Shown one piece after another: positions 6,087-8,508 of a stretch of 8,508 nt of DNA. A program made the position numbers and the translations under genes. This stretch comes from Cupriavidus sp. (GTDB lineage: Bacteria > Pseudomonadota > Gammaproteobacteria > Burkholderiales > Burkholderiaceae): NCBI GenBank assembly GCA_013362725.1, contig JABFVP010000216.1, positions 1 to 8,508 of the forward strand, in the 5' to 3' direction. Within the stretch, counting starts at the first letter, position 1. Each line of letters starts with the position of its first letter. Under the pieces are notes generated by a model that was given only the letters and a program-made list of their open reading frames with translations, did not search any database and was not told the DNA's origin.

Positions 6087-6635
6087 ATGGCGCTCAAATC
6101 CACCATCTTCAAGGCTGAACTGTCCGTGTCGGACATGGACCGGCCTTACTACGGCAGCCACAGCCTGACCATCGCCCAGCACCCGTCCGAGAACGACGCG
6201 CGCATGATGGTGCGCCTGCTGGCCTTTGCCTGCGAGGCCAGCGAAACCCTGGCCTTCACCCGCGGCCTCGACGAGCCCGACGAGCCCGACCTGTGGGACA
6301 AGCGCCTGACCGGCGACATCGCACATTGGGTCGAACTGGGCCAGCCCGACGAAGCCCGCCTGAAACGCGCCGCGGCCCGCGCCGAGCGTGTGACCGTCTA
6401 CACCTACAACGCCGCGAGCGCGCGCGAATGGTGGAAGGGCATGGCGGGCAAGGCCGGCAAGCTGCGCAACGTCACCGTCTACAATGTCCCGGCAGAGGCC
6501 GTCGACGCGCTGGCCGCGCTGGCGCAGCGCGCGATGCGCCTGTCGGTGACGATCCAGGACGGCGATATCTGGGTGGCCGACGACGACCGCAACGTGCAAC
6601 TGACGCTGGAAGTGCTCCAGCGCGCCCAAGCCTGA
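6087..6635 (+). CDS. yaeQ: YaeQ family protein
   Basis: At 182 aa the product is almost the same length as E. coli YaeQ (181 aa) and is colinear with it. Recognisable parts are the MALKSTIFKAELSVSDMDR start (1-19), the ENDARMMVRLLAFA helix (35-48), EPDLW (66-70), HWVELGQPDE (80-89) and WWKGM (115-119). The family belongs structurally to the PD-(D/E)XK nuclease-like fold; Asp68 and Glu83 are plausible site residues, but whether it has nuclease activity is unresolved. E. coli YaeQ has been linked to RfaH-type suppression. The ATG at 6087 is chosen from family alignment; an upstream in-frame ATG at 6003 lies inside the predicted promoter. It is transcribed on its own: promoter upstream, intrinsic terminator immediately after its stop. 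Confidence 0.9.
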   Translation: MALKSTIFKAELSVSDMDRPYYGSHSLTIAQHPSENDARMMVRLLAFACEASETLAFTRGLDEPDEPDLWDKRLTGDIAHWVELGQPDEARLKRAAARAERVTVYTYNAASAREWWKGMAGKAGKLRNVTVYNVPAEAVDALAALAQRAMRLSVTIQDGDIWVADDDRNVQLTLEVLQRAQA

Positions 6636-6659
6636 GCGCAGCGCCGCTGCGCTTTTCTT
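6636..6659 (+). terminator. Rho-independent terminator after yaeQ
   Basis: GCGCAGC (6636-6642) and GCTGCGC (6646-6652) form a perfect 7-bp stem with a GCC loop, followed at once by TTTTCTT (6653-6659). The stem starts on the base after the yaeQ stop codon, and A6635-T6653 can extend it. This is the only classical intrinsic terminator I see in the window. Confidence 0.8.
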
Positions 6660-6697
6660 CCCTGTCCACGTCTTTCCCATCGCAAGGAAACCACGCC

Positions 6698-7045
6698 ATG
6701 CAAACCACGCCCTCTGGCCTGCAATACGAAGACACCACCGTCGGCTCCGGCGCCGAAGCCACCGCCGGCAAGCACGTCACCGTGCACTACACCGGCTGGC
6801 TGTACGAGAACGGCCAGGCCGGCCGCAAGTTCGATTCGAGCAAGGACCGCAACGACCCCTTCGTGTTCCCGCTGGGTGCCGGCCATGTGATCCGCGGCTG
6901 GGACGAGGGCGTGCAGGGCATGAAGGTGGGCGGCGTGCGCCGCCTGGTGATCCCGGCCGACCTGGGCTACGGTGCGCGCGGCGCCGGTGGCGTGATTCCG
7001 CCGAACGCGACGCTGCTGTTCGAAGTGGAACTGCTGGCGGTCTGA
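6698..7045 (+). CDS. FKBP-type peptidyl-prolyl cis-trans isomerase
   Basis: The 115-aa protein is a single FKBP domain with no signal peptide, so it should act in the cytoplasm as a prolyl isomerase and folding helper. The binding-pocket residues of FKBP12 are all present by alignment: Tyr31 (HYTGW), Phe45-Asp46 (KFDSS), Phe57, Val64-Ile65 (GHVIRGWDEG), Trp68, Tyr91 (LGYG), Ile100 (GVIPPN) and Phe108. The segment GMKVGGVRRLVIP (74-86) is also typical. Start choice is firm: AAGGAA at 6684-6689 lies 8 bases before the ATG. The yaeQ terminator ends only 38 bases upstream, leaving little room for a separate promoter; the gene may be read by leakage past that terminator or from a promoter inside yaeQ. 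It converges on the minus-strand gene at 7087. Confidence 0.95.
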   Translation: MQTTPSGLQYEDTTVGSGAEATAGKHVTVHYTGWLYENGQAGRKFDSSKDRNDPFVFPLGAGHVIRGWDEGVQGMKVGGVRRLVIPADLGYGARGAGGVIPPNATLLFEVELLAV

Positions 7046-7061
7046 AGCTGGCGATTCAAGT

Positions 7062-7082
7062 GCCCGGGCGCCCTGCCCGGGC
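7062..7082. terminator. GC hairpin between convergent genes, possible bidirectional terminator
   Basis: GCCCGGGC occurs at 7062-7069 and again at 7075-7082; since it is self-complementary, the two copies form an 8-bp stem with a GCCCT loop on either strand. It sits 16 bases after the FKBP stop and 4 bases past the stop of the minus-strand gene. No T-tract follows on either side, so termination, if any, is not of the classical intrinsic type. Confidence 0.45.
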
Positions 7083-7086
7083 GCAC

Positions 7087-7407
7087 TCAGAAACCGATGG
7101 CGGCGTTGCCGACATCGACGCGGACCTTGTCCCGGTCCAGCAGCCGCGCCGCATGGCGCGCATAGTCCTGCGCCCAGGCCGTATCGCCGGAGAAGCGCGC
7201 TTCCCCCGAGAACTTGGCGACATTGAGGATCTTGTCGATCACCAGCACCTTGCCCACCGGGCTCGATGCCTGGCAGTCCAGCTCGGTGTATTCCCGGTCA
7301 AACCAGCGCCAGGCGGCATCCTCGGTGACCGCGGCGAGCTCGTCCGTGCCGATCGTGAAGTCATATTCCTTGCCGCTGCCGAACACCACCGTAAGCGTAC
7401 GTGCCAT
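7087..7407 (-). CDS. Conserved-looking hypothetical protein, 106 aa
   Basis: I do not recognise a characterised family. The protein is small, soluble and acidic to neutral, with an N-terminal beta-like segment (TLTVVFGSGKEYDFTIG, 4-20), an acidic helix-like part with EDAAWRWFDREY (29-40) and a second half containing VLVIDKILNVAKF (54-66). A single Cys is at residue 45; there is no signal peptide or membrane helix. The ATG at 7407 is supported by a purine-rich AGGGGGAA (plus-strand 7414-7421) 6 bases upstream and by a TACAAT -10 candidate further up; the longer in-frame start would lie upstream of that box. It is divergent from chaC and convergent with the FKBP gene. Codon pattern is the same GC-rich type as its neighbours, which argues for a real gene. 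Confidence 0.72.
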   Translation of the reverse strand: MARTLTVVFGSGKEYDFTIGTDELAAVTEDAAWRWFDREYTELDCQASSPVGKVLVIDKILNVAKFSGEARFSGDTAWAQDYARHAARLLDRDKVRVDVGNAAIGF

Positions 7408-7439
7408 CGCAGGTTCCCCCTGGGTTGGATTGAGGCCCC

Positions 7440-7445
7440 ATTGTA
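7440..7445 (-). promoter_or_regulatory. Candidate -10 box for the 106-aa gene
   Basis: On the minus strand the sequence reads TACAAT, 5 of 6 matches to the -10 consensus, 32 bases before the start codon. No good -35 is found 16-18 bases upstream; the upstream side instead holds a GC-rich hairpin (7464-7482, CGGCGCG/CGCGCCG around CAATT). Confidence 0.4.
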
Positions 7446-7583
7446 AGGACTCGGCGGCGCCAGCGGCGCGCAATTCGCGCCGGCCTGACCACCGACAAGG
7501 ATGGTTTGCGCACGGCCGTGGCGCGTGGCAGCGGCGGCATGCGGCCCGGACCGTTGTCTGGCGTCCACACCCGGAGCGCTGAC

Positions 7584-7597
7584 TCGGACAATTCCGA
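7584..7597. repeat. Inverted repeat in chaC upstream region
   Basis: TCGGA (7584-7588) and TCCGA (7593-7597) flank CAAT. It lies 8 bases from the next, longer palindrome and may form part of the same regulatory region. Short, so chance occurrence is possible. Confidence 0.3.
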
Positions 7598-7604
7598 ACA
7601 AAAG

Positions 7605-7618
7605 TGCCACTTGTGGCA
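7605..7618. promoter_or_regulatory. Palindromic operator candidate upstream of chaC
   Basis: TGCCAC (7605-7610) and GTGGCA (7613-7618) are perfect inverted copies around TT. The symmetry extends outward by two more A-T pairs after one G-T position (7602-7621), giving a near-palindrome of 20 bases centred about 52 bases before the chaC ATG. The size and two-fold symmetry fit a dimeric repressor or activator site; the regulator is unknown. It lies in the divergent spacer, so it could affect chaC, the 106-aa gene, or both. Confidence 0.45.
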
Positions 7619-7663
7619 TTTCCCCGGCCCGCCCCGGACGCCGCTTTGATTTATGCTTGCAGC

Positions 7664-8416
7664 ATGGGCATCACGCGACAGGACCTCGAATCCGACCGGC
7701 TGCGCACCTCGCTGTGCAGCACTCCGGTCGCGTCCTCGCTGTTGCCCGAGGCCGCGCTGGAGCAGTCGATGGCCGAGACGCTGTCGCGCCGACCCGACGA
7801 TCCCGCGCTGGGCGGCGATGTCTGGGTATTTGGCTACGGCTCGCTGATCTGGAACCCGATGGTAGTGCACACCGAGCGCCAGCGCGCCACGGTGCATGGC
7901 TACCACCGCGGCTTCTACCTCTATTCCCGCATCAACCGTGGCACCTGGGACAATCCCGGGCTGGTGCTCGGGCTGGACCGCGGCGGCTGTTGCCACGGCA
8001 TGGTGTTCCGCGTGCCCAGCCATGTGGTCGAGCAGGAGTTCCGCGTGCTGTGGCGGCGCGAGATGCTGACCGGCGCCTACCATCCGCGCTGGCTGCGCAT
8101 CCGCGTCGGCGCCGCCGGCGCGCCGGAGCAGCGCGCGCTCGCCTTCGTCATGAACCGCTCCCACGAGGCTTACGCCGGCCGGCTGCCTGACGCCAGCGTG
8201 GTAGAACGGCTGCGCCACGCCGCCGGCCTGTACGGCCCGGCACGCGAATACCTGCAGCAAACCCTGCTGGGCCTGGCCACCAACGGCGTCGACGATCCCT
8301 ACCTCGGACGGCTGTGGCGCCAGCTGCAGGCGGGCGATGCCGCCGAACCTGCCGCCCCGGAGGGCCAGGCGCCGGACGACTCGGCGCTGCCGGCCAGCCC
8401 TCACGAAACCGTCTGA
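7664..8416 (+). CDS. chaC: ChaC-type gamma-glutamylcyclotransferase
   Basis: The 250-aa protein belongs to the ChaC family, which cleaves glutathione to 5-oxoproline and Cys-Gly in the cytoplasm. The signature VFGYGSLIWNP is at 55-65, with GYHRGF at 79-84, a PGLVLGLDRGG segment (98-108) and LWRREMLTGAYHPRW at 129-143; Glu133 is the likely catalytic Glu by alignment with E. coli ChaC (LWKREMITGCYLPTW). The C-terminal 25 residues are low-complexity, rich in Ala, Pro and acidic residues. The ATG at 7664 is chosen because MGITRQDL matches the MITRDFL start of E. coli ChaC; a GTG at 7604 would lie within the palindrome. No Shine-Dalgarno is visible. TATGCT at 7652-7657 could be a -10 box that places the transcript start on or near the ATG, that is, a leaderless mRNA. 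The next gene follows after 17 bases. Confidence 0.92.
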   Translation: MGITRQDLESDRLRTSLCSTPVASSLLPEAALEQSMAETLSRRPDDPALGGDVWVFGYGSLIWNPMVVHTERQRATVHGYHRGFYLYSRINRGTWDNPGLVLGLDRGGCCHGMVFRVPSHVVEQEFRVLWRREMLTGAYHPRWLRIRVGAAGAPEQRALAFVMNRSHEAYAGRLPDASVVERLRHAAGLYGPAREYLQQTLLGLATNGVDDPYLGRLWRQLQAGDAAEPAAPEGQAPDDSALPASPHETV

Positions 8417-8433
8417 GCCCAGGAGCTGCCGCC

Positions 8434-8508
8434 ATGACGCGCCCCGCCGCCCGCACCCGCAGACAGGCACTCAATGAGTTGCTGGGGCTGGCGGGCCTGC
8501 TGATGGGC
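8434..8508 (+). CDS. Start of an unidentified gene, cut by window end
   Basis: Only the first 25 codons are present. The ATG at 8434 has AGGAG at 8421-8425, 8 bases upstream, the best ribosome binding site in this part of the window. The N-terminus is Arg-rich (residues 3-10) and then hydrophobic (LLGLAGLLMG, 16-25), so it could be a signal peptide or a first membrane helix; TRRQAL loosely resembles a Tat motif but has Ala where Phe is usual. The 17-base gap suggests an operon with chaC. Identity cannot be called from this fragment. Confidence 0.6.
   Translation, partial: MTRPAARTRRQALNELLGLAGLLMG

Noticed and set aside
7060..7446. Plus-strand open frame opposite the 106-aa gene
   Set aside because: No ribosome binding site, starts inside the convergent hairpin, and the minus-strand frame has better start signals and a more protein-like composition.
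7595..7618. Sigma54-type promoter on the minus strand (TGGCAC followed by TT)
   Set aside because: The -24 part matches, but the -12 element reads TTCGG and lacks the near-invariant GC at the right spacing.
1..8508. Signs of a mobile island, phage, CRISPR array, toxin-antitoxin pair or defence system
   Set aside because: No integrase, transposase, repeat-spacer array or tRNA attachment site is seen, and composition is uniform; all recognised genes are housekeeping or common small families.

Overview
The window is a GC-rich bacterial chromosomal segment. Gene content, protein style and the short intergenic GC-rich repeats suggest a beta-proteobacterium of the Burkholderiaceae, most likely Cupriavidus or a close Ralstonia relative; this is inferred from family recognition, not from a search. 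I see no phage, IS element, CRISPR array, rRNA or tRNA. It looks like ordinary core genome with housekeeping genes and a few poorly characterised small proteins.

Layout: bases 1-205 hold no gene but carry a composite GC-rich inverted repeat of the dispersed REP-like kind. A PPOX-type flavoprotein gene (206-823, +) meets a class III CoA-transferase-like gene (820-2256, -) tail to tail, and the two stop codons share one CTAG. A 268-bp divergent spacer then leads to glnS (glutaminyl-tRNA synthetase, 2525-4282). Downstream on the same strand, tightly spaced, are a YbcJ-type S4 RNA-binding protein (4282-4524), a MAPEG-family membrane protein (4591-4974) and a secreted YceI-family lipid-binding protein (4980-5567). 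These probably form one transcription unit or a partly coupled one.

Next come a three-helix membrane protein of unknown function (5681-5989), a YaeQ-family protein with its own sigma70-like promoter and a textbook intrinsic terminator (6087-6659), and a small cytoplasmic FKBP-type prolyl isomerase (6698-7045). The FKBP gene converges on a 106-aa protein of unknown function on the minus strand (7087-7407), with a GC-rich hairpin between them. A second divergent spacer with two neighbouring inverted repeats precedes a ChaC-type gamma-glutamylcyclotransferase gene (7664-8416). Its probable operon partner begins at 8434 and runs off the window.

The functions do not form one pathway. The clearest links are translation (glnS plus the S4 protein), envelope or lipid-related genes (MAPEG, YceI, small membrane protein) and glutathione metabolism (ChaC, possibly MAPEG). 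I found no convincing new biological system. The most unusual points are the rearranged module order of the CoA transferase, the shared CTAG stop, the palindromes before chaC, and the two small proteins of unknown function.
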